Assembly: GCA_016869145.1 (NCBI GenBank)
Contig: VGEU01000019.1
Span: 1 to 39,764 of the forward strand
Reading direction: 5' to 3'
Length of the DNA stretch: 39,764 bases
From: Alphaproteobacteria bacterium
Lineage (GTDB): Bacteria > Pseudomonadota > Alphaproteobacteria > MPNO01 > VGEU01
In this document: positions 16,618-24,669 of the stretch, in pieces
Layout: each line of letters begins with the position of its first letter
Numbering within the stretch: the first letter of the stretch is position 1
The notes under the pieces: model-generated
What the model was told of the DNA's origin: nothing
Seen by the model: only the letters and a program-made list of their open reading frames with translations
The model's database searches: none
Program-made: the position numbers and the translations under genes

Positions 16618-18672
16618 TCAGGCCGGTCGCAGCCATACCGCGGTGTCGTGGAACACCGCGCCTCCGTTGGGCGGCGCCGGATCGGCGCTGACCAGGAGGT
16701 TGATGCCCATCCCTTCCTCGAATGCGGCATTGGGCCAGATGCCCTCGACGATGACGATGCCGCGTTGCAGACCGTCGAACGGCTCGACCGCGACGACGAC
16801 CGAGCCCTTGTCGTTGCCGATCCTGACGCGCCCGTCGGCCACGAGCCCGAGCGCGGCGCAGTCATCGGGATGGATCTTCGCCGTCGGACGGCCCTCGCGC
16901 GCCTGCGAGGTCGGCGTCTCGGTGAACGAGGTGTTGAGATAGTTGCGCGACGGCGCAGTGACGAGGCGATAGGGACGGCGCGCATCCGCCTCGTCGGTAT
17001 TGGCGAGATGGTCGGGGAGCGCCGGCATCGCCGCGTGGTCCGGCCCGAGCGCCGCCCAGTCGGGCGCGAAGCGGAAACGGCCGTCGGCATGGCCGAAGCC
17101 GGTCAGGAAATGCGCGCGCTCGAATTCGGGCTGGCAGTCGAGCCAACGCCGCGCGCGCAAATCCTCGGCATCGCCGTAGCCCGAGGCGCGGAGCGTCCAG
17201 TCGATCGCCTCCCAGGCCGACATCGCGAAGCCGGGATGGTCGGCGCCGAGCCGCGCCGCGAGCGCGTTGACGACCTCCTGGTTCGGGCGCGCCTCGGCGA
17301 AGGGCGCGATCGCGCGCGGGCCGATCTGGAGATGGCTGTGCCCGAGCGAGATGTAGAGATCGTCGTGCTCGAGGAACGTCGTCGCCGGCAGAACGAGGTC
17401 GGCGAGGGCCGCCGTCTCGGTCATGAACTGCTCGTGCACCACGGTGAACAGATCCTCGCGTAGGAAGCCGCGGCGGACGAGGCCGGTGTCGGGGGCGACG
17501 GCGAGCGGATTGGTGTTCTGGATCACGAGCGCCTTAACCGGCGGGCCGTCGCCGAGATCGCGGCGGTCGCCGGTGAGCACCGGGCCGATGCGCGACTGGT
17601 CGAGGATGCGGACGCGGCGGTCGAGCCGGTCGTTGCCGTCGATCATGCGCCGATCAAGCTTGTAGAGATCGGTGTAGGAATAGGTCGCGCCGCCGCCCTT
17701 GTGCGCCCAGGCGCCGGTGAGTGTCGGGAGACACGTGACCGCATGCGCCGCCGCGGCGCCGTTGCGCGAGCGGGCGAAGCCGTAGCCGACGCGGATCATG
17801 CTCCGCTTGGTGGCGCCATAGAGACGGGCGAAGGCGACGATGGCATCGACGGAAAGACCGGTGATCGGCGCCGCCCAGGCGGGCGGGCGGTCCGCGACGT
17901 GCGCCGCGAGCCGGTCGGGATCGTCGGCATAGCGGGCGAGATAAGCGCGATCGACGAGGTCGTCTGCGAACAGCACGTGCATCATCGCGACCGCGAGCGC
18001 GCCGTCGGTGCCGGGCCGCGGCATGACGTGGAGATCGGCCTGTGCCGCGGTCGGCGTGCGATAGGGATCGACGACGACCAATTGCGCGCCGCGCTCCTTC
18101 CGCGCGCGCGCGATGTGGTGCATCAGGTTGACCTGGGTGTGGACCGGATTGGCACCCCAGACGACGACGAGATCGGACTCGGCGATCTCGGTCGGGTGCG
18201 GGCCGAACTTGTGGCCGACACCGGCGCGCCAGCCCGCCTCCACGATCGACGAGCAGATCGTGTAGTGCTGACGCGACCAGCCCATGACGTGGCGGAGCCG
18301 GTTGAGGCTCTCGCGCTGCACGAGGCCCATGGTGCCGGCATAGTGGTAGGGCCAGACCGCGGCGGGACCGTCGCGCCGGGCGGTCTCGACGAGGCGGGCG
18401 GCGATCTCGTCGAGCGCCGCGTCCCAGGAGACGGGCTCGAACCGGCCCGAGCCCTTGGGGCCGGCGCGGCGGAGCGGCGTCGCGAGCCGGCCCGGATGGT
18501 GCACGCGCTCGGCGTAGCGCGCGACTTTGGCGCAGACGACGCCGGCGGTATAAGGGAGATCGCGCGCCCCGCGCACGGTGCCGATGCGGCCGTCGGCGCG
18601 GAGCTCGACATCGACCGCGCAGGCGCTCGGACAGTCGTGCGGACAAACGGAGAACGCCGTCCCTTCGGGCAT
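16618..18672 (-). CDS. Molybdopterin-dependent oxidoreductase (DMSO reductase superfamily)
   Basis: A 684-residue catalytic subunit of the Mo/W-bisPGD family. The N-terminal 4Fe-4S motif is CPHDCPSAC followed about 26 residues later by GVVCAK. Then come the cofactor domains with VVWGANPVHTQVN, VVVDPYRTPTA, MPRPGTDGALA and QNTNPLAV, and a C-terminal domain with AKIHPDDCAALGL and NDKGSVVV. The segment where the Mo ligand normally lies reads TICSSIVEAG, so Ser or Cys is possible. There is no twin-arginine leader, so it is cytoplasmic. No electron-transfer partner or Mo-cofactor gene is nearby, so the substrate cannot be named. It is annotated by family only. Confidence 0.92.
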   Translation of the reverse strand: MPEGTAFSVCPHDCPSACAVDVELRADGRIGTVRGARDLPYTAGVVCAKVARYAERVHHPGRLATPLRRAGPKGSGRFEPVSWDAALDEIAARLVETARRDGPAAVWPYHYAGTMGLVQRESLNRLRHVMGWSRQHYTICSSIVEAGWRAGVGHKFGPHPTEIAESDLVVVWGANPVHTQVNLMHHIARARKERGAQLVVVDPYRTPTAAQADLHVMPRPGTDGALAVAMMHVLFADDLVDRAYLARYADDPDRLAAHVADRPPAWAAPITGLSVDAIVAFARLYGATKRSMIRVGYGFARSRNGAAAAHAVTCLPTLTGAWAHKGGGATYSYTDLYKLDRRMIDGNDRLDRRVRILDQSRIGPVLTGDRRDLGDGPPVKALVIQNTNPLAVAPDTGLVRRGFLREDLFTVVHEQFMTETAALADLVLPATTFLEHDDLYISLGHSHLQIGPRAIAPFAEARPNQEVVNALAARLGADHPGFAMSAWEAIDWTLRASGYGDAEDLRARRWLDCQPEFERAHFLTGFGHADGRFRFAPDWAALGPDHAAMPALPDHLANTDEADARRPYRLVTAPSRNYLNTSFTETPTSQAREGRPTAKIHPDDCAALGLVADGRVRIGNDKGSVVVAVEPFDGLQRGIVIVEGIWPNAAFEEGMGINLLVSADPAPPNGGAVFHDTAVWLRPA

Positions 18673-18795
18673 CGCGCATGGTCCTCTCGGGTCTCGCGGG
18701 GAGTATAGGACGGACGCGCCGGGCGGCGGAAGGGCGGGGGTGGTCCGGTGCGTCGTCCGAGACGCGCCCGCGTACGCTCCTCGGGGCGCCCCTCG

Positions 18796-18865
18796 GCACG
18801 CCCCCTGTGCACACCCTTGGCACGCCCCATTGCGCGCCCGGTTGAATACCCCCTGTGCACGCCCC
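18796..18865. repeat. Interspersed GCACGCCCC / CCCCCTGTGCAC motifs in a divergent intergenic region
   Basis: The nonamer GCACGCCCC occurs at 18796-18804, 18820-18828 and 18857-18865, and CCCCCTGTGCAC occurs at 18801-18812 and 18849-18860. The region lies between divergent genes (oxidoreductase on the minus strand, VOC protein on the plus strand). It may be a regulator-binding cluster. No protein-coding signal is seen in these 248 bases. Confidence 0.6.
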
Positions 18866-18920
18866 CTTGCGGGCGGGGCGCGGTTGGCTTAGGCCTGAGG
18901 GGCAAGCGAGGGAGGAGCCG

Positions 18921-19289
18921 ATGGCCCGGATTCGCCACATCGCGATCCTGACCGAGGACGTCGACCGGCTGGTCAAATTCTACATCGACTCGTTCGGCCT
19001 CAGGACCGTCGAGGGCGTCGGCACGGCGACCTATCTCACCGACGGCCATATCAACCTCGCCATCATCCCGATCGGGCCCGAGCGCGAGATCGAGGGCGAC
19101 CACCTCCGCGTCGGCATCAACCATTTCGGCTTCGAGGTCGACGACGTCGCCGCGGTGGCACCGCGCACGCGGTCGGCCGGCGCCGCCGACCCGGTGCGCA
19201 AGCGCCCGCCCAATCGCGAGGCCGAGTACCGGGTGCACGATCCCGACGGCAACCCGATCGACCTGTCGCAGCATGGCTGGCCGCACTGA
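18921..19289 (+). CDS. VOC-family (glyoxalase/dioxygenase-fold) protein
   Basis: A 122-residue single VOC domain. The ATG at 18921 follows a strong GGGAGGAG. It opens IRHIAILTEDVDRLVKFY, the first beta-alpha-beta unit with a metal-ligand His, and has NHFGFEVDD with the second His. Near the end, VHDPDGNPIDL contains the segment in which VOC enzymes usually supply a Glu ligand, but here the motif reads DL rather than the common E, so the metal site may be incomplete or use Asp. The substrate is unknown. It appears monocistronic. Confidence 0.85.
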   Translation: MARIRHIAILTEDVDRLVKFYIDSFGLRTVEGVGTATYLTDGHINLAIIPIGPEREIEGDHLRVGINHFGFEVDDVAAVAPRTRSAGAADPVRKRPPNREAEYRVHDPDGNPIDLSQHGWPH

Positions 19290-19343
19290 GCGGGCGGGCG
19301 TGGCCGGGGAACCGGCGCGACCCGGCCTTGTGACACGATCCCG

Positions 19344-19374
19344 TTGCAAAATCCGGCCGACCGATCCATATACC
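19344..19374 (+). promoter_or_regulatory. Candidate promoter and long leader of the cold-shock gene
   Basis: TTGCAA at 19344 is followed after 17-19 bases by the CATATACC stretch (19367-19374), a plausible -35/-10 pair. If used, it leaves a leader of about 140 bases before the cold-shock ATG. Long structured leaders are typical of csp mRNAs. Based on consensus match only. Confidence 0.35.
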
Positions 19375-19520
19375 CGTGATCGACGTTTGGCCGGACAATC
19401 GGGCCGTTCCGCCTTTGAAGCTCGCGGGCGCGCGTTCAGATCCATGCGAATGATCGATGAATTGCGAGCGATGCGCGGTAGCATCGCCTCGTGTGCACCG
19501 CCTGAGAAAGGAAACCCTCG

Positions 19521-19730
19521 ATGATCAAGGGCACCGTCAAGTTCTACAATGCACAGAAGGGCTTCGGCTTCATCCAGCCGGAGAGCGGCGGCAAGGACGT
19601 GTTCGTCCACGCCACCGCACTCGAGCGCGCCGGGATCTCCGGTCTGACCGACGGCCAGAAGGTCATGTTCGATACGGCCGAAGACCGCCGCAGCGGCAAG
19701 ATCGCCGTCAGCAACATCACCCTCGCCTAA
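19521..19730 (+). CDS. Cold-shock protein (CspA family)
   Basis: A 69-residue single cold-shock domain that binds single-stranded nucleic acid and acts as an RNA chaperone. Both RNA-binding motifs are present: KGFGFI (RNP1, about 13-18) and VFVHATA (RNP2, about 27-33). It starts MIKGTVKFYNAQKG, the alphaproteobacterial form, with AAAGGAAA upstream. It is preceded by about 230 non-coding bases and followed by a GC-rich hairpin. Confidence 0.96.
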   Translation: MIKGTVKFYNAQKGFGFIQPESGGKDVFVHATALERAGISGLTDGQKVMFDTAEDRRSGKIAVSNITLA

Positions 19731-19764
19731 CGCCACCCGTCGCCGGTACCGTCCGACAGCGCGA

Positions 19765-19785
19765 CGCCGCCCGACGCGGGCGGCG
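19765..19785 (+). terminator. GC-rich hairpin after the cold-shock gene
   Basis: CGCCGCCC (19765-19772) and GGGCGGCG (19778-19785) form a perfect 8-bp stem with a five-base loop, 35 bases after the csp stop. There is no U-run, so it is at best a weak or Rho-assisted terminator or an RNA 3'-end stabiliser. Confidence 0.4.
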
Positions 19786-19842
19786 CCGTCCATCGTCGGA
19801 CGGACCGTCGTCCGCCGTGGTCCGAAACGCCGGCCGCGCCCC

Positions 19843-20151
19843 GTGACCGGTCCCGACGCTGTCGTGGCCCTCGGCACGCTCGACTGTCGGCGGTGCGGTG
19901 CGTGCTGTGCTTACGCCGCCGATTGGCCGCGCTTCACCCTCGAAGACGACGCCGCGAGCGCCCGCATTCCGGCGCATCTCGTCGATGACGCAGGCGCGCG
20001 CATGCGCTGCGACGGCGACCGCTGCGCTGCGCTCGAAGGCACGGTCGGCGTTGCGACGCGCTGCACGATCTACGACGACCGGCCCGAGGTGTGCCGCGCC
20101 TGCGTGCCGGGCGACGATGCCTGTCTGATCGCGCGGAGAGCGCGCCTCTAG
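19843..20151 (+). CDS. YkgJ-family cysteine-cluster protein
   Basis: A 102-residue protein starting at GTG 19843. It carries the characteristic cluster CRRCGACC near residues 15-22, and further cysteines in MRCDGDRCAAL, TRCTIYDDRPEVCRAC and DDACLIA. These are the positions expected to bind a metal or Fe-S centre in the YkgJ/UPF0153 family. The molecular function of that family is not established. The start is not strongly supported by a ribosome site. It is convergent with the UbiD-family gene beyond it. Confidence 0.85.
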   Translation: MTGPDAVVALGTLDCRRCGACCAYAADWPRFTLEDDAASARIPAHLVDDAGARMRCDGDRCAALEGTVGVATRCTIYDDRPEVCRACVPGDDACLIARRARL

Positions 20152-20185
20152 CCCGCCACGCCGCTGCCCCGACAGGCCGCCGCCG

Positions 20186-20208
20186 CCCCCTCCCGCGTGC
20201 GGAGGGGG
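20186..20208. terminator. Symmetric GC hairpin between convergent genes
   Basis: CCCCCTCC (20186-20193) pairs with GGAGGGGG (20201-20208) around a seven-base loop, between the convergent YkgJ-like and UbiD-family stop codons. It lacks a T-run on either strand. It is probably the shared transcript end of both genes, or an intergenic palindromic repeat of the kind common in alphaproteobacteria. Confidence 0.4.
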
Positions 20209-20253
20209 GATGCGACTGGCTCGGGCGACGGTGCGATCGCGGTCGCGAACCGG

Positions 20254-21657
20254 CTAGGGCAGGAAGTCCTCGAGGCGGACCTTGTCGAAGTTCCGCGGCA
20301 TGGCGCGCTCGAAGCGGGCGCGCTCCTCCGGCCGCGCGACCGACGGCTTGGTCGCATCGATCAGCCACTTGGTGCCGACGCGCTGGAAGCTCGACAGGCC
20401 CGGCACCACCGGCGAGATGTTGTCGAGTGCGAACACGCGCGTGTTCGGGATCAGCACCACGTCCTTCTCGGCGTGGACGCGCGTCGTCATCGACCACATG
20501 ACCTGGCGGAGATCGCTCGCATCGATGTCGTCGTCGACGGCGATGGCGAGCTTGGGGTGGAGATAGGGACCGGAGAGCGCCGCCATCAGCGCGGTCTTGG
20601 CCTGACCCTCGACGCGCGGCCGGAGCTTGATCACGATCGCCATCAGCCCCGAGACGGTGAGCGAGCGGATGTCGAGGATCTCCATGCCGCCTTCGACATT
20701 GCGCAAGTGATCCCAGGTCGCGATCTCGATGCCGAGCCCGGTCGTCGCCTGGGTGTCGGTCGCGGGAAAGCCGCAATGGATCGCGTAGAAGACGGGGTCC
20801 TTCCGCCGTGTGATCGCCTTGACCTTGAAGATCTCGGAAATGCCGGCCTCGGCATAGGTGCCGGGCACCTCGCCGAACGGGCCTTCGGGCTCCGTATGGT
20901 TGGGCAACACCTCGCCCTCGATGATGAGCTCGGCCTCGGCCGGCACCTCGACGTCGATGGTCTCGCACTTCACCATGCGCACGGCCTCGCCGAGAAGGCC
21001 GCCCGAGACGTCCATCTCGTCGATGCCGAAGCCGGTCGTGTAGGCCGAGCCGAACCAGATCGCCGGATGCGCGCCGACCACCATGGCGACCGGCATCGGC
21101 TTGTTGATCTTGCAGAACTTGTCGTAGATGCGCCGCGCCTGACGCGGCAGCATGAGGAACCCGGTCTTGTCCTTCGCCATGATGTGCTGGCGGTGGATCG
21201 AGATGTTGGAGATCCCGGTGTCCGGATCCTTGATCCAGCCCATGCCCGAGGCGATGAAGCGCCCGCCGTCGTGCTCGGAGACGATCATCGCCGGGAGATC
21301 GTAGAGGCTCGCCGCCTCGCCCTTGAGGATCACCTCCTTGCAGGGCGCCTTCGCCTTGTCGACCATGACCGGCTTGATCGGGTTCTTCACCCGCCGGCTC
21401 ATCTCGGGCAGGAGGTCGTGCTCGTCGATGCCGAGCCCGATCGACCACTTGCGGCGGTCGGCGAGGATCTGGCTGCACGCCTGCCAGCCGGCGTGTCCTT
21501 TGATGGTGGTGAACAGCGTCGACTTGCCGTTCTCGGCATAGTTCTTCCACTCGACCGCCGACATGTTCTGTTCGGGGTCGACCTCCTTCGAGACGCGGAC
21601 GAGTTCGCCCTGCTGCTCGAGATTCTGGAGCAGAGGTCGAATGGACTGATCGGGCAT
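20254..21657 (-). CDS. UbiD-family decarboxylase (probable prenyl-FMN enzyme), operon-terminal
   Basis: A 467-residue UbiD-family protein, the second in this window and a more canonical member. It has SNISIHRQHI (cofactor-side segment with conserved Arg), PVAMVVGAHPAIW, PAEAELIIEGEV followed by the full EPEGPFGE block, LAIAVDDDIDASD and GTKWLIDATKP. The ATG at 21657 has GGAG upstream. It is the last gene of a nine-gene same-strand series with an ABC importer and CoA-ester enzymes. It therefore probably decarboxylates, or carboxylates, an aromatic or unsaturated acid in that pathway. It needs prenyl-FMN from a UbiX encoded elsewhere. UbiQ synthesis is less likely given the context. Confidence 0.9.
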   Translation of the reverse strand: MPDQSIRPLLQNLEQQGELVRVSKEVDPEQNMSAVEWKNYAENGKSTLFTTIKGHAGWQACSQILADRRKWSIGLGIDEHDLLPEMSRRVKNPIKPVMVDKAKAPCKEVILKGEAASLYDLPAMIVSEHDGGRFIASGMGWIKDPDTGISNISIHRQHIMAKDKTGFLMLPRQARRIYDKFCKINKPMPVAMVVGAHPAIWFGSAYTTGFGIDEMDVSGGLLGEAVRMVKCETIDVEVPAEAELIIEGEVLPNHTEPEGPFGEVPGTYAEAGISEIFKVKAITRRKDPVFYAIHCGFPATDTQATTGLGIEIATWDHLRNVEGGMEILDIRSLTVSGLMAIVIKLRPRVEGQAKTALMAALSGPYLHPKLAIAVDDDIDASDLRQVMWSMTTRVHAEKDVVLIPNTRVFALDNISPVVPGLSSFQRVGTKWLIDATKPSVARPEERARFERAMPRNFDKVRLEDFLP

Positions 21658-21824
21658 GACGAACTCCCAGGGGCCGAGCGGATACCGGCCTGCTTGTACG
21701 GACGGGACGTCCCGCCGGCAAGCGGAGAGTGCGGGACCAGCCGGCCGCGCGCAACCTCTCCCCGCAGGCAGAGGGCGCGGGCGACGCGCGGCTGGCGGCG
21801 GCGAACGCGGCCGGATCGGCGCGA

Positions 21825-22949
21825 TCAGGCCGCCGGCTCGATCCCCGACAGACGGGCATAACGCTGGCGGTGGGCGGCCTCGTTGCCACCGCTTGCCGAC
21901 AGGGCCATCGCGCGCTTGAGATAGAGCCCGATGTCGTGCTCGTCGGTGAAGCCGATCGCGCCGTGCATCTGGATCGAGGACTTGCATACCTGGAGCGCCG
22001 CGCCCGAGGCCTTGGCCTTGACGGCGGAGGCCATCATCGGGCTGCCGCGACCGGCGTCGACGGCGGTGCAGACCTGGAACACCAGCGAGCGCGTCAGCTC
22101 GACCTCGATATATTCGTTGACCGCGCGGTGCTGGAGCGCCTGGAAGCTGCCGATCGGACGATCGAACTGCTTCCGGATCTTGAGATACTCGACCGTGGTG
22201 TCGAGCGCCTGGCCCATGACGCCGAGAAGCTCGGCCCCGGCCCCGATCAGGACACCGTCGGCGAGGCGCTGGCCGATGACGGGCGCATGGTTGGGCCCGG
22301 CGAGGACGTTCTCCTTCGGCACCACGACATTGGTGAGCGTCAGCGTGCCGAGCGCGCCGCCGTCGACCTGCTTCTTGACCGCGAGCCCGGCGCCGGCGGC
22401 ATTCTTCGGCACATAGCAGAGGACGAGGCCATTCGGCCCGCGCGCCGAGACGACGAAGCCGTCGGCGCCGGCGGCATCGGCGATGAAGCTCTTGCGGCCG
22501 GACAGCCGGACGCCGGTGCCGTCGGCGGCGGCGGTCGTCTTGGTCTTGTCGAGCTCGACGCCGAACGGTCCTTCCTGGAGCGCCGGCAGCACGATCCGCT
22601 TGCCCGCCATCATCTCGGCGAGGACGGTCTTCCTGAGGGCGTCGCTCTCGCCCTCGGCGATCGCGCGCGCGGTCATCGCGACCGCGGTCAGGGGCTCGGT
22701 GACGAGGCCGCGGCCGGCCTGCTCGAGGACGAGGCAGAGCTCGGTCATGCCAAGATCGAGCCCGTCGGCGGCGGCGGGCACGGCGAGCGCGAGCCAGCCG
22801 GCCTCGGCGATCTCGCGCCAGGTGGCCGCATCCATGTTGGTCGGCGTGTCGCGCAGCTTCCGCGCCCGCTTCGGCCCGGCGCCACGCTCGACGAGTTTCT
22901 GCGCCGATTCCTGGAGCAGCCTCTGTTCGTCGGTCAGCAAGAGTTCCAT
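21825..22949 (-). CDS. Acyl-CoA dehydrogenase
   Basis: An FAD enzyme that introduces the alpha,beta double bond in an acyl-CoA. It is 374 residues, full family length. The N-terminal helical domain opens LLTDEQRLLQESAQKLVER, the middle beta domain carries the FAD-side strands, and the C-terminal helical domain contains RKQFDRPIGSFQALQHR and IQMHGAIGFTDEHDIGLYLKRA. The usual YEGT catalytic-Glu segment is not evident after GFTDE. Such ACADs (as in the heterotetrameric steroid side-chain enzymes of actinobacteria) often use a different arrangement or a partner subunit, but no second ACAD is encoded here. It lies 34 bases after the acyl-CoA ligase. Confidence 0.93.
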   Translation of the reverse strand: MELLLTDEQRLLQESAQKLVERGAGPKRARKLRDTPTNMDAATWREIAEAGWLALAVPAAADGLDLGMTELCLVLEQAGRGLVTEPLTAVAMTARAIAEGESDALRKTVLAEMMAGKRIVLPALQEGPFGVELDKTKTTAAADGTGVRLSGRKSFIADAAGADGFVVSARGPNGLVLCYVPKNAAGAGLAVKKQVDGGALGTLTLTNVVVPKENVLAGPNHAPVIGQRLADGVLIGAGAELLGVMGQALDTTVEYLKIRKQFDRPIGSFQALQHRAVNEYIEVELTRSLVFQVCTAVDAGRGSPMMASAVKAKASGAALQVCKSSIQMHGAIGFTDEHDIGLYLKRAMALSASGGNEAAHRQRYARLSGIEPAA

Positions 22950-22983
22950 CGTCGCATCTCCCTCGTTCTTATTGGGTATCGAG

Positions 22984-24534
22984 TCACGGCGCGGCAGCCG
23001 GCGCGAGCTCGGCGCGTGCGGCCTCGCGGAGGTCCTTCTTGATCACCTTGCCGCTCGACGTGCGCGGCAGGCGATCGACGAAGCGGACATGTTTCGGCTT
23101 CTTGTAGCTCGCGATGCGGGCCCGGCAGTGCTCGATCAGCGCCGCGGCGTCGACGGTGGCGCCGGGCGCGAGCTCGACATAGGCGCAGACCGATTCACCG
23201 AAGGTGGCATCGGGCACGCCCACGACAGCGGCATCGGCCACCGCCGGGTGATCGATCAGCGCGAGCTCGACCTCCTTGGAATAGATGTTGAGCCCGCCCG
23301 AGACGATCATGTCCTTGGCGCGATCGACAAAATAGACATAGCCGTCGGCATCGATCCGCGCGACATCGCCGGTCCTGAGCCAGCCGTCGACGAAGAGCTC
23401 GGCCGTCGCCTCGGGCCGGCGCCAATAGCCCTTGGTCAGCATCATCTCGCCCGGGCCGCCGCAGCGGACCAGCATCTCGCCCGGCTCGCCCGCGGGCACG
23501 TCGCGGAGTTCGGCATCGACGAAGCGGATCTCGACGCCCGGCACCGGACGGCCGAGCGCGTCGCCATAGGTCATCTGCTCCTCCGGGCGAAGGCAGCAGA
23601 CGAAGCCCGATTCGGTCTGGGCGAAGAACGAGAACAGCCGGATGTCGGGCAGCGCGGCAAACAAACGGCGCTTGAGGTCGTTCGGAAACACCTCCCCCGT
23701 CGCCAGCATGGTGCGGACGCTCCGGCAGGACGCCGGCCGGCGCTCGATCTCGGGCATCAGGAGGCGCGCGATCGTCGGCACGACGCCGATGATCGTGACG
23801 CGCTCCTTCTCGATCAGGTCGACCGCGGCCTTGGCGTCGAACTGGGGCAGGATGACGATCGTGGTGCCGAGGACGAGCGCGTTGCCGACGCGGCCGAGCC
23901 CGGTGCGGTGCGCCATCGGCGTCGTGACGAGGACGCGGTCATCGGCGCCGAGCCGCCACTCGATCCCGTTCATGTAGCCGTGGATCATGATGATGTTGCG
24001 GTGGGTGCCGATCGCGCCCTTGGGCCGCCCGGTGGTGCCCGAGGTGTAGCCGATGACGAGATCGTCGATCGCGGCCGGCAGCGTCGGCGGCGCCACCGCA
24101 TCGCCCTCGGCGATAAGGGCCTCGAACGCGATCTCGCCCGGCTCGGCCGGGCCGACGACGATGCGGAGCGGATCGCCGAGGGCGGCGGCCGCCGCGTGCG
24201 CGGCGGCGCGGAATTCGGGCGTGAAGAGGATGAACCGCGGCGTGCAATCCTCGAAGATGAACGCGACCTCGGCTGGTGCGAGCCGGGTCGAGATCGGCAC
24301 GATCACGCCACCCGACTTGGCGACGGCGGCCATCGCTTCGACCAGCTCTGCGCCGTTCGGGAGATAGAGCGCGACGCGATCGCCCAATTTCTGCCCGCGC
24401 GCGACGAGCGCATTGGCGAGCCGGCTCGATTGTTCGTGGAGCGCGGCGAAACTCACGCGGCGATCGCCGCAGACCACCGCCTCGCGCTCGGGATGGCGGC
24501 GCGCGCAATCGGCGAGGAATGTGCCGAGCTTCAT
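22984..24534 (-). CDS. Acyl-CoA synthetase (AMP-dependent, ANL superfamily)
   Basis: Activates a carboxylic acid to its CoA thioester through an acyl-adenylate. The protein is 516 residues. The ATP loop is YTSGTTGRPKGAIGTH. Motif A5-like FFAQTES is followed by GWLRTGDVARIDADGYVYFVDR (hinge region) and KDMIVSGGLNIYSKEVE, and the catalytic Lys lies in SSGKVIKKDL near the C-terminus. The full set of core motifs suggests an active enzyme. It is preceded by 135 bases with a long hairpin and three 11-bp repeats, and followed closely by the acyl-CoA dehydrogenase. It is probably the entry step of the pathway fed by the ABC importer. Confidence 0.94.
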   Translation of the reverse strand: MKLGTFLADCARRHPEREAVVCGDRRVSFAALHEQSSRLANALVARGQKLGDRVALYLPNGAELVEAMAAVAKSGGVIVPISTRLAPAEVAFIFEDCTPRFILFTPEFRAAAHAAAAALGDPLRIVVGPAEPGEIAFEALIAEGDAVAPPTLPAAIDDLVIGYTSGTTGRPKGAIGTHRNIIMIHGYMNGIEWRLGADDRVLVTTPMAHRTGLGRVGNALVLGTTIVILPQFDAKAAVDLIEKERVTIIGVVPTIARLLMPEIERRPASCRSVRTMLATGEVFPNDLKRRLFAALPDIRLFSFFAQTESGFVCCLRPEEQMTYGDALGRPVPGVEIRFVDAELRDVPAGEPGEMLVRCGGPGEMMLTKGYWRRPEATAELFVDGWLRTGDVARIDADGYVYFVDRAKDMIVSGGLNIYSKEVELALIDHPAVADAAVVGVPDATFGESVCAYVELAPGATVDAAALIEHCRARIASYKKPKHVRFVDRLPRTSSGKVIKKDLREAARAELAPAAAP

Positions 24535-24557
24535 GCGGGGCTCGCTGCGTTCGGTAA

Positions 24558-24590
24558 TGCGTCTAGCGTGCGTCTAGAGTGCGTCTACAG
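24558..24590. repeat. Three tandem 11-bp repeats upstream of the acyl-CoA synthetase gene
   Basis: Units TGCGTCTAGCG (24558-24568), TGCGTCTAGAG (24569-24579) and TGCGTCTACAG (24580-24590) follow without gaps. They end 24 bases from the start codon at 24534 (minus strand). The 11-bp period places each unit on about the same helix face, as in an operator array. They could also be repeated RNA sites in the leader. Confidence 0.8.
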
Positions 24591-24613
24591 AGAGAGGCGC
24601 GCGGCATCGTCCG

Positions 24614-24652
24614 CCGCCCCGCCCCTGCCTCCGAGCGGCGGAGACGGGGCGG
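24614..24652. repeat. Long imperfect hairpin between the DUF35 and acyl-CoA synthetase genes
   Basis: CCGCCCC (24614-24620) pairs with GGGGCGG (24646-24652), and inside it CTCCG (24629-24633) pairs with CGGAG (24639-24643). The hairpin lies just after the DUF35 stop and before the 11-bp repeats. It may be an internal terminator/attenuator or an mRNA processing site that splits the long operon. Confidence 0.5.
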
Positions 24653-24669
24653 AGGTTCGGCGCCCGGCA

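Noticed and set aside
15837-17090. Extended 417-codon version of the VWA protein
   Set aside because: The upstream part is an Arg/Ser/Pro-rich shadow of the oxidoreductase gene. The ATG at 16544 starts cleanly in the intergenic gap.
18673-19877. Minus-strand open frame crossing the VOC and oxidoreductase start regions
   Set aside because: The translation through the intergenic region is repetitive (driven by the GCACGCCCC motifs) and overlaps well-supported genes on both sides.
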